A stretch of 64,000 bases of DNA from an uncultured Collinsella sp. (GTDB taxonomy: Bacteria > Actinomycetota > Coriobacteriia > Coriobacteriales > Coriobacteriaceae): the NCBI GenBank assembly GCA_958445895.1, contig CAUCTV010000005.1:1-64000 (forward strand), in the 5' to 3' direction. The notes beneath the pieces are model-generated. The model was not told the DNA's origin. It saw nothing but the letters and a program-made list of their open reading frames with translations, and searched no databases. Each line of letters begins with the position of its first letter. Positions within the stretch are counted from its first letter, which is position 1. Position numbers and translations under genes: made by a program. This document shows positions 8,722 through 18,616 of the stretch, in pieces.

Positions 8722-10365
8722 ATGCTCAAAACTAAAGCAGAATTTGCAACTCTTCGCTTAAACGAAGATCTCAAGCCATATATGAGCCGATATCTATCGG
8801 ATCTTGTGTCTCATATGGTCGAGAAATATCAGCCTTCGTCGAGAACGAAAAGGCTCATTGAACTGTGCTGTCGCGATTTTGAGTTTTCGAGCGAGCACGT
8901 CGATGGCCCCTCGTGGTCTGTTTTGGGGATTGACCTCAAGCGACCTTCGGCCGCCTCGTTTGAGTTTGAGGACCGCGTTTACAACGAAGCAACCGACGAA
9001 TGGGATTATGTGCCCGCTTGCGTTTGCAAAAACCGAGTCAAAGTCCCGACGTCGACGTTTACTGCCATCGAGGAGAATATCTTTTTATACGACTACGAGC
9101 AGGACGCAGCCTCTCACACGTACGAATCAGCACTCATTTACTGCAGGCCCCCCGAGCTACGACCGCTATCCCAATTCCCGGCATCTATCGATGCGGCAAA
9201 TGCGCGAGTCCTGGATTTCCTCAGAACGCGCTCGAAGCAGCTGCAACGCAGCGCAGGCATCCCCGATCTGCTTTCGGTCACTGAGTGGTACTACATCTTT
9301 CTTGCGGCATCCATTGCCTGCTCTCAGTCCCATGCCACGGCCGTCATTCAGATTTCGGACCGTCTGTTCAATCTGGCGCGAGCCGTAGATGGACGTCGCC
9401 TTCTTTGTGACCTCGGCCTGCTAAAGAGCATTGTGCTTCTTCCCAACACCATTGCCAAAAAGGCCGAGGGTCGCGCGCTGCTCTTTATTGGCGACGGCGA
9501 GCCCAATGATCCGTATTTCCTTTTTGACGGCAGGAGCTTTGACGACAAGCAAATGACCGATGAGATTCTGCACCAGCTCCTCGATTCCGTCGACCGAGCC
9601 TACGGCGATCAAAAGAATCCAGTCTATTGGCATCGGCTCGAGGATCAGGGCAACGGCATCTATCCCCTATTACCCAATACAAAGAGCGGATCGTTCGACG
9701 AGAGAATGTTCATCCCCCTTGGGTCGCTAGCGCCAATCTACCGCGGCACCGCCCGCAGCGTTGTAACCAAACTGCCCGAATCAGATCCGACAGACAGTTA
9801 CCAACAGCACGACTGCTACTACCTGTCGCTAAAGCATCTTCATGATGGCGCAATCATTGCCGCAGAAGATGTACTTGAGCGTGTCCCCGATACAGATATC
9901 TACGATGTAAGCCGTGTAGACTACGAAGATTTTCGGAAGGCCAAACCGATCGACGCCCGCGAGGCGAGCCTTCTCATATCACGCGTCGGGCCTCCATTCA
10001 AGCTTGCCCTCATCACGCCAGGCCACTTTTCTGTCGGTTCTGAGCGCCCCGTGGAGCGCGGTCTTTTGTTTGAGAGCATTGTCCCCTGCGACGCCATGTT
10101 CTGCGCTACCTTTGAGGACGAGCTGCTTGCCCAGTTTGTCCTGGCATACCTGTCGTCCGATGAGGGGCAGAAGAAACTGGCGGACACCTCGCACGGAGAC
10201 GCGCTTGTGCAACTTGCCCCAATGGACCTGCGAAGCATGACCGTGCCTGTTCCCGGGCGAGCGGAGCAGGAGCGCTACGCGCTAGAGTACGAAGCAAAGC
10301 AGCGCGCCTACGAGGACGCCCTTAAGCAGGCGGAACATTACGCTGCGAGCAAGGGAACGATGTAG
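8722..10365 (+). CDS. Degenerate HsdM-HsdS-like protein A (type I restriction-related)
   Basis: A protein of 547 aa. The start at 8722 is set by AGGAGG ending 5 bases upstream; longer in-frame starts lack such a site. The middle (about residues 195-260) follows the back half of an HsdM adenine methylase: a helix EWYYIFLAA, a hydrophobic strand and LLCDLGLLKSIVLLP. No NPPY/NPPF catalytic motif and no clear SAM-binding glycine motif were found. The last 230 residues resemble an HsdS target-recognition domain ending in a helix rich in Glu, Ala and Lys. It is divergent from operon A and is paired in layout with the similar gene at 25994. It probably recognises or tethers to DNA without methylating it; that is inference. 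Confidence 0.7.
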   Translation: MLKTKAEFATLRLNEDLKPYMSRYLSDLVSHMVEKYQPSSRTKRLIELCCRDFEFSSEHVDGPSWSVLGIDLKRPSAASFEFEDRVYNEATDEWDYVPACVCKNRVKVPTSTFTAIEENIFLYDYEQDAASHTYESALIYCRPPELRPLSQFPASIDAANARVLDFLRTRSKQLQRSAGIPDLLSVTEWYYIFLAASIACSQSHATAVIQISDRLFNLARAVDGRRLLCDLGLLKSIVLLPNTIAKKAEGRALLFIGDGEPNDPYFLFDGRSFDDKQMTDEILHQLLDSVDRAYGDQKNPVYWHRLEDQGNGIYPLLPNTKSGSFDERMFIPLGSLAPIYRGTARSVVTKLPESDPTDSYQQHDCYYLSLKHLHDGAIIAAEDVLERVPDTDIYDVSRVDYEDFRKAKPIDAREASLLISRVGPPFKLALITPGHFSVGSERPVERGLLFESIVPCDAMFCATFEDELLAQFVLAYLSSDEGQKKLADTSHGDALVQLAPMDLRSMTVPVPGRAEQERYALEYEAKQRAYEDALKQAEHYAASKGTM

Positions 10366-10436
10366 CGACCGAGATTGGCAGACTGTCCGGACTTTTCCGA
10401 CGGCTTGTCAATCAGGCGCGCCATTCAGCGCGGCGG

Positions 10437-11054
10437 CTAGAAATTGTCATCGGACTTTGTGCTGGCTTTGGCTGCCTCTTCGCCCGCGATCAGGTCCCTA
10501 ACCGTTATATGCGCACCGTACGTAGCATCCTCAATCTTTTCCATAACATCAGGGTCGCAAGTTCCCCAAATATCTTTAAGGACTCGAGCCAATCCCCAAG
10601 CGGCGCTGAGCAGGACGTCAACATCCTTTAGATCTAAGTGGCTGACCGCAAAGGGACAGTACTCGCGCTCCAGCAGATAGGTGTCAACGGCGCCAATTGC
10701 CTCAGCCACGTACCGCTCAAGATCGGGATGGGGATGGAAGGCGCACAGCGCCTTGTGCGGATCGGTCGGCTCAATCCAATACAGCGTTGTCGCATCCTCG
10801 CATTTCTCGAGCGGATAACGCTCAACCGCCTTCTCCCAACTTTCATACCAAGGATCGGCATCGCCGTCCGTCATTGACTTGCAAAGATCAATCGCCGCAG
10901 AAACAGTCGCACACGAATATCTATAGCTGGCGTCTTTCTTAAACTCATCATTGAGCTCGACATCGCCAGACAGCTCCGCCTCCATGATCAGGAACGGACC
11001 ATCCTCATCCGTAACGCTCATGGGGTAGTTGTTGCACTCATAGTCCGGATACAT
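10437..11054 (-). CDS. Hypothetical acidic protein
   Basis: A protein of 205 aa from an ATG at 11054 that follows TTGGAGA; the open frame extends upstream but without a better start. It is acidic, soluble and has no membrane segment or catalytic motif that I recognise. It converges on the HsdM-HsdS-like gene A and lies downstream of the 274-aa membrane protein, separated from it by a pair of tandem hairpins at 11139-11214. It may be part of the small minus-strand group at 10.4-12.5 kb. No function can be assigned. Confidence 0.6.
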   Translation of the reverse strand: MYPDYECNNYPMSVTDEDGPFLIMEAELSGDVELNDEFKKDASYRYSCATVSAAIDLCKSMTDGDADPWYESWEKAVERYPLEKCEDATTLYWIEPTDPHKALCAFHPHPDLERYVAEAIGAVDTYLLEREYCPFAVSHLDLKDVDVLLSAAWGLARVLKDIWGTCDPDVMEKIEDATYGAHITVRDLIAGEEAAKASTKSDDNF

Positions 11055-11138
11055 TTTGTCTCCAATCAATCGTTCGGACACATTAATGACCAATATCGAA
11101 ACCGCGCTCGCGCGGAGGGACGTCGTCCTCGCGCCAAT

Positions 11139-11214
11139 CTGCAAGTTTTTCTCATCGCGTGAAAAGAACTTGCGATTTCTGCAAGTTCTTCTCACGCTGC
11201 GATAAGAACTCGCA
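11139..11214. repeat. Two tandem copies of a 36-bp imperfect palindrome
   Basis: Copies at 11139-11174 and 11179-11214 both begin CTGCAAGTT and end with GAACTTGCG or GAACTCGCA, and each can fold back on itself. They fill most of the gap between the membrane gene (ends 11226) and the 205-aa gene (starts 11054). They could be a double terminator or operator for the downstream gene; the sequence does not decide. Confidence 0.6.
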
Positions 11215-11225
11215 TGATCGCCCCG

Positions 11226-12050
11226 CTACCTGCGCCACGAGGCAGCAAGGATAATGGGAATCCCGGCAAGGCACACCACCAAGGCTACGGCCGCGAACGC
11301 AAGCGCGATGGCCACGCTCGCGACGACATAGGCCACGGCAATGAAGGCCAGCGCCAGCAGGCAGGCAAGCAGCTCGGCCACGTAGCACAACACCAGGTTC
11401 GAGCTCGCGCGCTTCAGCAGGACGTCGGCAAGGCGGACAAGCTCGACGGCAAAGCCGCTGCCGAAATTACGGCCAGGGCCCTTGGCAAGGAACCACTTGA
11501 ACAGGCACATCAGGGCGCAGCCCAGCATGATCATGATGGAAACGGTCCATACATTGTGCCCCGACTCAACAAGGTTCTGGTCACCCATCGCGCTGCCGTT
11601 GATGAGCCAACTCGTTCCATAGCCCATGAACAGCATCGCCAGCAGCAGGCAGGCGCTTACCGCGGCAAGAGAGCGCGACACGCGCCTGCTGAACACCGGA
11701 GCTTTGCAGCTGAGCCCAAACCCCTCGCGAACGCGCCAGACGGCATGGTAGGCAGGGTAGGCCGCGATGAGCACGGCCACGAGCAGCGACGCCCAATCGG
11801 ACCCGGGTGCCGCTGACGCGTACTCCGCGATCGCAGAAACTGAGCAGTTGGTGTGGAACGACTCGTTCAGAAACAGCGCGACCTCGCCCTTCCAAACACA
11901 AAACGGAGCGGCGACGGAGGCGATGCCGGCAACGGCAACCGCAGCAACGACAATAAGCGGTGCGCCCTGCACGAGCTTGACGACCTCGCCCTTGGCGGTG
12001 CGGGGTGAAGCTTCAACGGTGCTGGCCGAAATTTGGATAGAAGTGTTCAT
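11226..12050 (-). CDS. Multi-span membrane protein
   Basis: A protein of 274 aa with about six hydrophobic segments, the last three packed into the C-terminal 70 residues. The ATG at 12050 follows AAAGGAAG. No transport or enzymatic motif is seen. General topology resembles the 245-aa membrane protein of operon A, so the two may be distant paralogues, which an alignment could test. It sits between the 101-aa gene and the 205-aa gene on the same strand. Unknown function, possibly linked to the surrounding defence genes. Confidence 0.7.
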   Translation of the reverse strand: MNTSIQISASTVEASPRTAKGEVVKLVQGAPLIVVAAVAVAGIASVAAPFCVWKGEVALFLNESFHTNCSVSAIAEYASAAPGSDWASLLVAVLIAAYPAYHAVWRVREGFGLSCKAPVFSRRVSRSLAAVSACLLLAMLFMGYGTSWLINGSAMGDQNLVESGHNVWTVSIMIMLGCALMCLFKWFLAKGPGRNFGSGFAVELVRLADVLLKRASSNLVLCYVAELLACLLALAFIAVAYVVASVAIALAFAAVALVVCLAGIPIILAASWRR

Positions 12051-12152
12051 GATCTTCCTTTCAAAGAAGGCTACGTTCGCAAGCTAATGTAAGAAAACAC
12101 TGTCTTCGAGGGATTGAACAAGACTGTTGCCCTCAGAGACAAACAAACGTTG

Positions 12153-12458
12153 CTATCGGCATATTGGCCGCTCGGGTACTTCATCATTACGCATCTGTAA
12201 TTCATCAAATCGCAGGATCTCATTACGCTCAAGCAGAACAGATTGAATAAGCTCATGGACAGCGGCATTGCGGTAGCACAACGACTCCCACGTGGCCAAC
12301 AAGCCGTCAACAACTCCCTTGTAAGCAACAGAGGAGTCCTCGAGCTCATAGGCAAGATCAATTGCCTCGTCAACTATCTGCCTCATCTGCAAAAGCGTGC
12401 ACGTGAGATCCGCCTCACTCGACTCGTCGCAAATATAAATACAATCGGACTCAAGCAT
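12153..12458 (-). CDS. Small hypothetical protein
   Basis: A protein of 101 aa from ATG 12458, preceded by AGGGAGA with a 7-base gap; the longer open frame lacks a good start. It is acidic and mostly helical in appearance, with no membrane segment. It begins downstream of the strong palindrome at 12517-12556 and 102 bases before the membrane gene. No family recognised. A regulator or antitoxin-size partner is possible but unsupported. Confidence 0.5.
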   Translation of the reverse strand: MLESDCIYICDESSEADLTCTLLQMRQIVDEAIDLAYELEDSSVAYKGVVDGLLATWESLCYRNAAVHELIQSVLLERNEILRFDELQMRNDEVPERPICR

Positions 12459-12516
12459 CTTTGAATCTCCCTTCGAACAACTGACACCTGCAGAATAGTG
12501 AAAAGAGATAAAAAGC

Positions 12517-12556
12517 AACCCGCAATCTACCGCTATATAGCGGTAGATTGCGGGTT
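12517..12556 (-). terminator. 40-bp perfect palindrome, probable terminator of the helicase-HEPN gene
   Basis: Twenty bases pair perfectly with the next twenty, with TATA at the centre. It begins 32 bases after the helicase stop, and on the minus strand is followed by GCTTTTTATCTCTTTT, as in a Rho-independent terminator. The stem is unusually long, so a second role such as protein binding is possible. Confidence 0.7.
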
Positions 12557-12588
12557 AAACCATAAAGCGCACTTAGCCTTGGGCCAAA

Positions 12589-15500
12589 TTACGACTTAGA
12601 TTCAAATAGGTCGCATATCTCTTTGGCTTTCGCCAGGGGATACTGCGCGTAGTAGAATACGTCGCCGTTCTTTTCTCCGTACACAAAGACTGCGCCCAGC
12701 CCCAAGCCTTTAGCGGACGGAACTTTGCATTGTTGTACGCTCTCTTCGCCTTCATCGAAAAGTCGCAGATACCCTTGTTCCATCAGAATAGTGTTGGCAT
12801 CTTCAGCCCTAATCCCTGAGCCACCCTCTCTCAGTATTTTCGAAATCGAGGCATAGCCCTTAGCGCTTGCCTGATCCATTGAGTAACAGACCGGCAAACG
12901 CTCGGCCCCCGCAAAAGCCGCTTCGTAAGCAATACCCTCTCGCATGATTTCCACACTCTTATGACCAGATTCATCAAGCTGAAAAGCAACGAAAAGGCAT
13001 CGAAGCGCCAGCCAGACCTCGCCCGCGCTAACCATCTCTTTTCGGTCGGTGTGACAGGCGCTATTACGAAATTCAGTAAATCGACCCAGTGTTTCGCCGA
13101 GTGTCCTCCACCAGTCCCCCTTTGACGCCTGCGTCAATTCAGCATTTTCAACTCGAACAGAGGATGCCAGTAGCTCACTCTTTTTTTCAATTAACCTTTT
13201 GTATTGACCGAGGTTAAGGCCCTCAAGCTCCTTGAGTGGCTTTCTTGCAACAATATAATCGGGAGCAATGGCCTTCAAGGTCGGCAGCAATTTCAAACGC
13301 AAGTATCTCTCCGCCGCACGGCAGAACATTAGCAGGCAAAATGCGCAATCTGAATCGCTATCGGTGCCAACACTGCCAATGCCAAATATCTTGCACAGAA
13401 GAAGCCCCTGCTCGATATTCTCAAGCACCCTATTTTTGCCATTTTGGTCGCACTCGCAATCAGCGAATGCGCTTTGAAGAGCTTCGCGCGAAGAAAAGCC
13501 TATGATTCGACAGTCTTCTGCATCCAGATTAAAGCTTTTGAACGCTTCGCCCACGTTGTCCAAATAGGAATCGGTGTTTACATCAGGGCACCAAACATCT
13601 TTATTGTCATCTTTCTTGTCGTCTTCATTGATATGTTCCTCGTCCGCGCCAGCTGTCTCCCTTGGAAGAGATTCTCCTCGCGGCAGCATATCCTTGGCTG
13701 CATTGAGTTCCTCAATAGCGCCGGTTTTCTGGTAATTTTCCCAATGCACAACCCATGCCGTATCGAGAATGCGCTTCATCGTTGCAACGTTCTCGTTAAT
13801 CTTCCACGCTGCATAGTCGGCAATTACGTAGAGGCGATACTTGGCTCGGCTTGCCGCAACATTCACGATATTTGGGTTTACAAACTTGATTGCGCCCTCA
13901 CAACTGCGCCTTGTATCACACCCCAAGACAAATACCACTTGATGGGCTTCTTTACCTTGGAACGTATGAACCGTACCAATATTATGCTTTGCGAAATATT
14001 GCCATGCATCTTTGTCAGCCACTTCAGTCCTAGCACTTAACAGCCGGTCCTGAAGCCCCCTGACAACGGTTTTAAACGGAGAAATAATATAGAGACTTGG
14101 AATAACAATTCCCTCGGACTTGCCCGATTCGCAAGCTTTTTTCTCAGCCGTAGCTACGGCCTTATCAAAAGCGTCCTTGACAATCTCGAACACTCTATCG
14201 CCCTGGGCATCAACATAATGATCGCGATTGCCACGTTCAAATCCCGTAACATTGATCCACTGTGAGGACTTTAGATAAAAGCTGTCAGCGAGATCCTTTT
14301 TTGGGCTAGCCGTCTCGTTAAGCATGGAGCCCTGATACGAGATCTCATTTGAAATATCGAACATGGGTGATATGCAGCGACGGTGAACCACAAGCGGGCA
14401 GCCAATCCATTGATCATCCTCGCCGTTGCTGCGCAGGTGGCCATAGGGGTTAACGGCGTCGGCAAGTCGCTGGACCGAAGCCATATCCCCCTTATAAGGT
14501 AGTAATACTTTTTTACCGAGGACAGCGCGGAGCTCCTTAACATCCCCTGTGATCACAGGCTCAATCTGAGAGGGGTCACCGACAATCATTGCACGTCGAC
14601 TGCGAGCAAGGGCGCCCAAAGCAGCATACGGCACCGCCTGTCCCGCCTCATCTATTATCAGCAGGCCAAATAAAGGGTCTTTCCCAATCTGAATGTCCTC
14701 AAACATGCGGCCAATCGACGCAAACGTGGAAGAAATCACTGGGGTAAGCAAACTGAGCGTCTGAAAGAGCGCAGGGGCCATACTCCTTCTATCGGCTTGC
14801 GTGAACTCTATTAACTCCTTTTTACCAGAATCGACGCCCTTGTCTTTGGCTCCCCAGTATGTTCGTAGAAGCGCAATGTTATTCCGCATACATTTTGATT
14901 CAAGGATGAACTCGCGTGTCACCTGCAATGCATAGAGAAATAGCAGGTTGCGGTCCTTTTTTAGGTCAGGGTCATCGGATGGATTATATAGATGAGTCTT
15001 TTTTCGGCTTTCGCTATCCCCCTTTGAGATGCACTCGACAAAATGCCCATTAATCGTCTCAACAGATTCAGCACCATCAACTCTGTTGCGCTTTTGACCT
15101 TGGATCTTCACCCACAAAGAGGATAGTTCCTTCTTTTCATTCTCTAGTTTTTCGTATTTGTTCTCGAATTTCGTACGCAGCGCAACAAGCCTCTGGTCCG
15201 GTGCGGTTTGCAGCATAAAGGAATCGAGCTTCTCGCGGCTATCGGACAAACGGCCCCTATTGAAGATGCTCCCGATCAGCCCACTGGCCTTTTCTTCCGC
15301 ATCGCGCAATTCTGCTTCAAGCCTATTCCTTCTCGCCTCATAATCAGCAGTATCCTTCGCAATGTCATCAAGATATTTCCGGACATCACCTGCGGAACTG
15401 CCTTCAAAAGGACGAGACAGACATACCGTTTCGGTTGTCAGTTCTTCAACTATCTCTCGCTCGTCCTTTTGACACCTACAATTCAATTGGGACAAATGCT

Positions 15501-17214
15501 TCTTGCGGTTCAGAAGTTCGCGCTCCCCGGCTGCTTGCTCCTCCATTCTGTTGAATCGATCGGTTATCTTTTTGTATTGAGCAAGAAACAGCTTCTTCGC
15601 CTCAGAAAACCGTCCGCCCTTTCCCAGCCCGCCGTTAAACTGCAGCGAAGAAAGCTCGCAATCTCTGAAGTTATTAATATTCCTACGGTTTCCCAGACAT
15701 GCCGCAACCATAAGCCCAGGATGCGTAGGGTCGCGAAGATTGCCTTTATTGTCAACGAGCGCCGAAGAGAAATAGAGATCATCCACCGGTTTCTGCTCGT
15801 TTTTCTTTCCCCAAACAATGTTGGACAAATCTGACTCTAGAAACTCCTTTTTCTCAGATTCGTCAATACCCTCCAAAAAGGCCTTCCCATCAGGAAGCTC
15901 TTTGGCGATGTTCTCAACTGCTGCATTGTTTGTCGAGCAGACCAAGATGCTGAGACTTTTTATCGCATCTCCCGTTCTGCCCTCTTTGAAGCGATAAGGA
16001 TTCTTGGCGTACTTGAGATACCGTTTGCTAAGTTCTACCTCTTCGAAGGCGTCATCGGGCTTGTCATATTCGCACAGCAGACGGGCTTTTTCGACAACGT
16101 TAGCCGCAACGATATCCTTGAGCAGGGTTGTTTTTCCCGTGCCCGGAGGACCGTTAACCGACATAACGTCGTTTGCCGGGTATTTGCGTGTCGAACCGCC
16201 ACGACCAACCGCAAGATTTACCGCCACTTGTTGCATCAAACTCAAGGAGTATTTACTCGGCCAGCGACCGATAGGTGTAGCGCCGGCTCCCAACACTTCA
16301 GAAAAGAAGTCTGCACGATCAGCCAGATCTTCATCGTCTTCGCCGTCCAGAAGATCGATCTCTCCGCAGGCAGATTCATTCCTCAAGCCACCTTCAAGGT
16401 ATGCGGCGACAAGAGACAGCGATCCCTCACGAAGATCGTCGAAAGACCCTGACTTGTTGCACAGCTCATTTATCATGGAAATGTCTTTTGCGAAAAATGA
16501 GTGACAGAGTGATTGGTCGAACGTTGGACACGCATCGTCCCCGCTGTCCTTTGGCTTCATTGCTCTATATTCGACAAGCAGCCTTGAACACCACTCGCTG
16601 ATACGTTTAGCCCCGTCACCGTCGGGAAGGCAGCTGGCTATCCCCTTAATCATTGGCCGGACGCAACTATTGACAATGCCCCTAATGACACCATATGTCA
16701 GCTTTGTTCCAACGAGTTCTTGATTGAGCTTCTTGCAAATATCGTCCTGCTCTTTCTCAAAGCTACCGATGGCATTTAGGCTATTCCCGACGTTCCTCTT
16801 CAACCACCAAAATAAGGAGGACAACTCGAAGCTGACAAATTGACCATCAGGACTCACACCTAATAGTGCAACCGTCATGCACTCATCCTCTTTTTCGATT
16901 TCATTCCCCGGTTTTTCTGCAAGATAAGTCATGACCGCTTCGCGTGGAACGGAGCCCAGGTGACAATAAATCGTTGAGATCGGCCAGTTTTCGCCGTTTG
17001 TGACACTATCCGTACGCTCTCTCGCTTCTTCAGAAGGCGTCCTTAGCTCCTGGTCGTCCCGCTCTTCAGGGACAAAGCAGTCATCAAGCATTCCTTTTCT
17101 GGGCCTAGGCGGGTCCTTTTTCTCTTCGGGTTGGTCGCCTTGGCTCAAAAAATCAAGCAAATACCAGTAATCTAACGCATCGCCAATTGCTTGCTTTTTC
17201 TCAGCAGGGGTCAT
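12589..17214 (-). CDS. SF1 (Upf1/DNA2-like) helicase with a C-terminal HEPN-type RNase motif
   Basis: A protein of 1541 aa. The ATG at 17214 follows GAGG; a GTG six codons upstream is an alternative. Walker A GPPGTGKTT is near residue 355, Walker B LLIIDEAGQA near 853, then VHTFQGKEAHQVVFV near 1085 and NVAASRAKYRLYVIA near 1121, the usual Upf1-like order. A long charged coiled-coil-like insert lies between about 540 and 740. Near the C-terminus the motif RNSACH (R1383, H1388) matches the RNxxxH signature of HEPN RNases. The start overlaps the WYL regulator by 14 bases, so the two are translationally linked. WYL regulator plus helicase plus RNase motif suggests a defence or abortive-infection module. 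Codon use is visibly more AT-rich than in the housekeeping genes. Confidence 0.82.
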   Translation of the reverse strand: MTPAEKKQAIGDALDYWYLLDFLSQGDQPEEKKDPPRPRKGMLDDCFVPEERDDQELRTPSEEARERTDSVTNGENWPISTIYCHLGSVPREAVMTYLAEKPGNEIEKEDECMTVALLGVSPDGQFVSFELSSLFWWLKRNVGNSLNAIGSFEKEQDDICKKLNQELVGTKLTYGVIRGIVNSCVRPMIKGIASCLPDGDGAKRISEWCSRLLVEYRAMKPKDSGDDACPTFDQSLCHSFFAKDISMINELCNKSGSFDDLREGSLSLVAAYLEGGLRNESACGEIDLLDGEDDEDLADRADFFSEVLGAGATPIGRWPSKYSLSLMQQVAVNLAVGRGGSTRKYPANDVMSVNGPPGTGKTTLLKDIVAANVVEKARLLCEYDKPDDAFEEVELSKRYLKYAKNPYRFKEGRTGDAIKSLSILVCSTNNAAVENIAKELPDGKAFLEGIDESEKKEFLESDLSNIVWGKKNEQKPVDDLYFSSALVDNKGNLRDPTHPGLMVAACLGNRRNINNFRDCELSSLQFNGGLGKGGRFSEAKKLFLAQYKKITDRFNRMEEQAAGERELLNRKKHLSQLNCRCQKDEREIVEELTTETVCLSRPFEGSSAGDVRKYLDDIAKDTADYEARRNRLEAELRDAEEKASGLIGSIFNRGRLSDSREKLDSFMLQTAPDQRLVALRTKFENKYEKLENEKKELSSLWVKIQGQKRNRVDGAESVETINGHFVECISKGDSESRKKTHLYNPSDDPDLKKDRNLLFLYALQVTREFILESKCMRNNIALLRTYWGAKDKGVDSGKKELIEFTQADRRSMAPALFQTLSLLTPVISSTFASIGRMFEDIQIGKDPLFGLLIIDEAGQAVPYAALGALARSRRAMIVGDPSQIEPVITGDVKELRAVLGKKVLLPYKGDMASVQRLADAVNPYGHLRSNGEDDQWIGCPLVVHRRCISPMFDISNEISYQGSMLNETASPKKDLADSFYLKSSQWINVTGFERGNRDHYVDAQGDRVFEIVKDAFDKAVATAEKKACESGKSEGIVIPSLYIISPFKTVVRGLQDRLLSARTEVADKDAWQYFAKHNIGTVHTFQGKEAHQVVFVLGCDTRRSCEGAIKFVNPNIVNVAASRAKYRLYVIADYAAWKINENVATMKRILDTAWVVHWENYQKTGAIEELNAAKDMLPRGESLPRETAGADEEHINEDDKKDDNKDVWCPDVNTDSYLDNVGEAFKSFNLDAEDCRIIGFSSREALQSAFADCECDQNGKNRVLENIEQGLLLCKIFGIGSVGTDSDSDCAFCLLMFCRAAERYLRLKLLPTLKAIAPDYIVARKPLKELEGLNLGQYKRLIEKKSELLASSVRVENAELTQASKGDWWRTLGETLGRFTEFRNSACHTDRKEMVSAGEVWLALRCLFVAFQLDESGHKSVEIMREGIAYEAAFAGAERLPVCYSMDQASAKGYASISKILREGGSGIRAEDANTILMEQGYLRLFDEGEESVQQCKVPSAKGLGLGAVFVYGEKNGDVFYYAQYPLAKAKEICDLFESKS

Positions 17215-18385
17215 TTGAATCAGTCCTCGCACTCACATAGATACATTTATGTCCAATAATGTCCACAACGTCATCGCGCAATTTCTTTGGTTGAAGTATC
17301 TCAAACACATCGAGCCACTTCATTGCCCATGTTTTCATGCCATCATACGACGCCATAAACGAATACTCTGGATTTGGATGCCCGTCCTGTGTCTCGCGCC
17401 GAAACCCATCGTTTCCGGCAAATTCGGCTAAAAGATACTTCTCCTTTGCTTGGTTATGACACCTTACGTGAACCGTAACGATGTCGTCACTAAACATCCT
17501 GTTCACGCCAGCACAAGAGAACCTTTTTGCTTCTTCGGCCATCGCCTCAAAATGACCTTTTGCATCGTCCGATGGTCCAGCAATGGTTATATCCCGCAGG
17601 CTATCAACTCGAATTGCGTCAAAAGACCTCGCGGCACCCTTGTGGCCCACAAACAGGTAGTAGTAGCCATCGTGCATACATAGATGATATGGCGTATGAC
17701 TATGCAATCGCCCCTTATCAGAAGTTCGAAAGCGGACTCTCTGCCTTTGGCTAATGGCCTTTTCCAATAACTTCAAATTTGCAAGCGTTGCTTCCATATT
17801 TGCAATTCTGCCGCTTTTGAGCAGAGCATTTTCTTGAGCCAAACGATCTTCGATCTGCCGTCTTTCTTCGCCGCACAGTAGGCGAAGAACTGCATGCTCA
17901 AGTACGTCGGCTCCACCCACGCCCGTAGAGGCTTCAATGAGACGGCACAGATGCTCAATTTGCGCACTATCAATTTGACGCTCTATGCTGTACAGGCGCT
18001 TCGCATTTTTAGGTGCAGATTCCCCATCGCCATTCGTCAGCCGCTCGCCCTTACAAGCCAATCGACTTGCAATCACCGTGTAGAACGGATTCAGACAACT
18101 GTTGTCGAGATCGATACTATTCATCTCGGTTAACGGACTGGCGCCCGCATTATTGCAGAGCGAAGGCTTTTTTGATCCAGAATCAACAAGTGCGTTCAAT
18201 ACGCCCTGCACTGTGTCGCGCTTAACTTCATAGCCATAACGGGCTTTAAGCTCCGCCATTATGTCAGAAACGCTCAACCCTTTGCCAAGCCCAGCATCAG
18301 TTTCCTCCAATAGGATACGCTCGACATATATCGCCAGCTCCTTTGGATATGCTCGGTGATTTCCCTGGATTTTCGGTTGAACCAT
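17201..18385 (-). CDS. WYL-domain transcriptional regulator
   Basis: A protein of 394 aa from ATG 18385, preceded by GGAGGC. Residues 1-75 form a winged-helix-like N-terminus (LSVSDIMAELKARYGYEVKR). A WYL-type strand pattern is seen near 215-255, where YHLCMHDGYYYLFVGHKG is followed by FDAIRVDSL. The C-terminal 100 aa fit the usual WCX extension. WYL proteins sense nucleic-acid or nucleotide ligands and often control defence genes. Its end overlaps the helicase-HEPN start, so it most likely regulates that gene and itself. The 56-bp hairpin at 18452-18507 just upstream is a candidate operator. Confidence 0.82.
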   Translation of the reverse strand: MVQPKIQGNHRAYPKELAIYVERILLEETDAGLGKGLSVSDIMAELKARYGYEVKRDTVQGVLNALVDSGSKKPSLCNNAGASPLTEMNSIDLDNSCLNPFYTVIASRLACKGERLTNGDGESAPKNAKRLYSIERQIDSAQIEHLCRLIEASTGVGGADVLEHAVLRLLCGEERRQIEDRLAQENALLKSGRIANMEATLANLKLLEKAISQRQRVRFRTSDKGRLHSHTPYHLCMHDGYYYLFVGHKGAARSFDAIRVDSLRDITIAGPSDDAKGHFEAMAEEAKRFSCAGVNRMFSDDIVTVHVRCHNQAKEKYLLAEFAGNDGFRRETQDGHPNPEYSFMASYDGMKTWAMKWLDVFEILQPKKLRDDVVDIIGHKCIYVSARTDSNDPC

Positions 18386-18451
18386 AGCCGCCTCCAATCT
18401 GAACAATCAACATTTTACTCAGTCGATATGACCAAGAGATTGAAAGTGCCG

Positions 18452-18507
18452 CTATTTAACGGTGAACGGCGAAGCCATCCATAAAGGGCTCCGCCGTTCA
18501 CAAATAG
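18452..18507. repeat. Hairpin upstream of the WYL regulator
   Basis: Arms GTGAACGGCG and CGCCGTTCAC pair, extended by GCC/GGC beyond one mismatch, and an outer CTATTT/AAATAG pair lengthens the stem. It lies in the 317-bp divergent interval between the WYL gene and the EcoRV-like gene, about 67 bases from the WYL start. It may be an operator or a barrier between divergent transcripts. Confidence 0.55.
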
Positions 18508-18616
18508 ATTAGCACAACTCGTATACGACGTAATGACTGTTAGGGCGCACTCGCAGCAAACTTGAATCACCTTGATTGGCAACCTCGAGCAGAGCCGAAG
18601 GCGACCGAATGCATCC

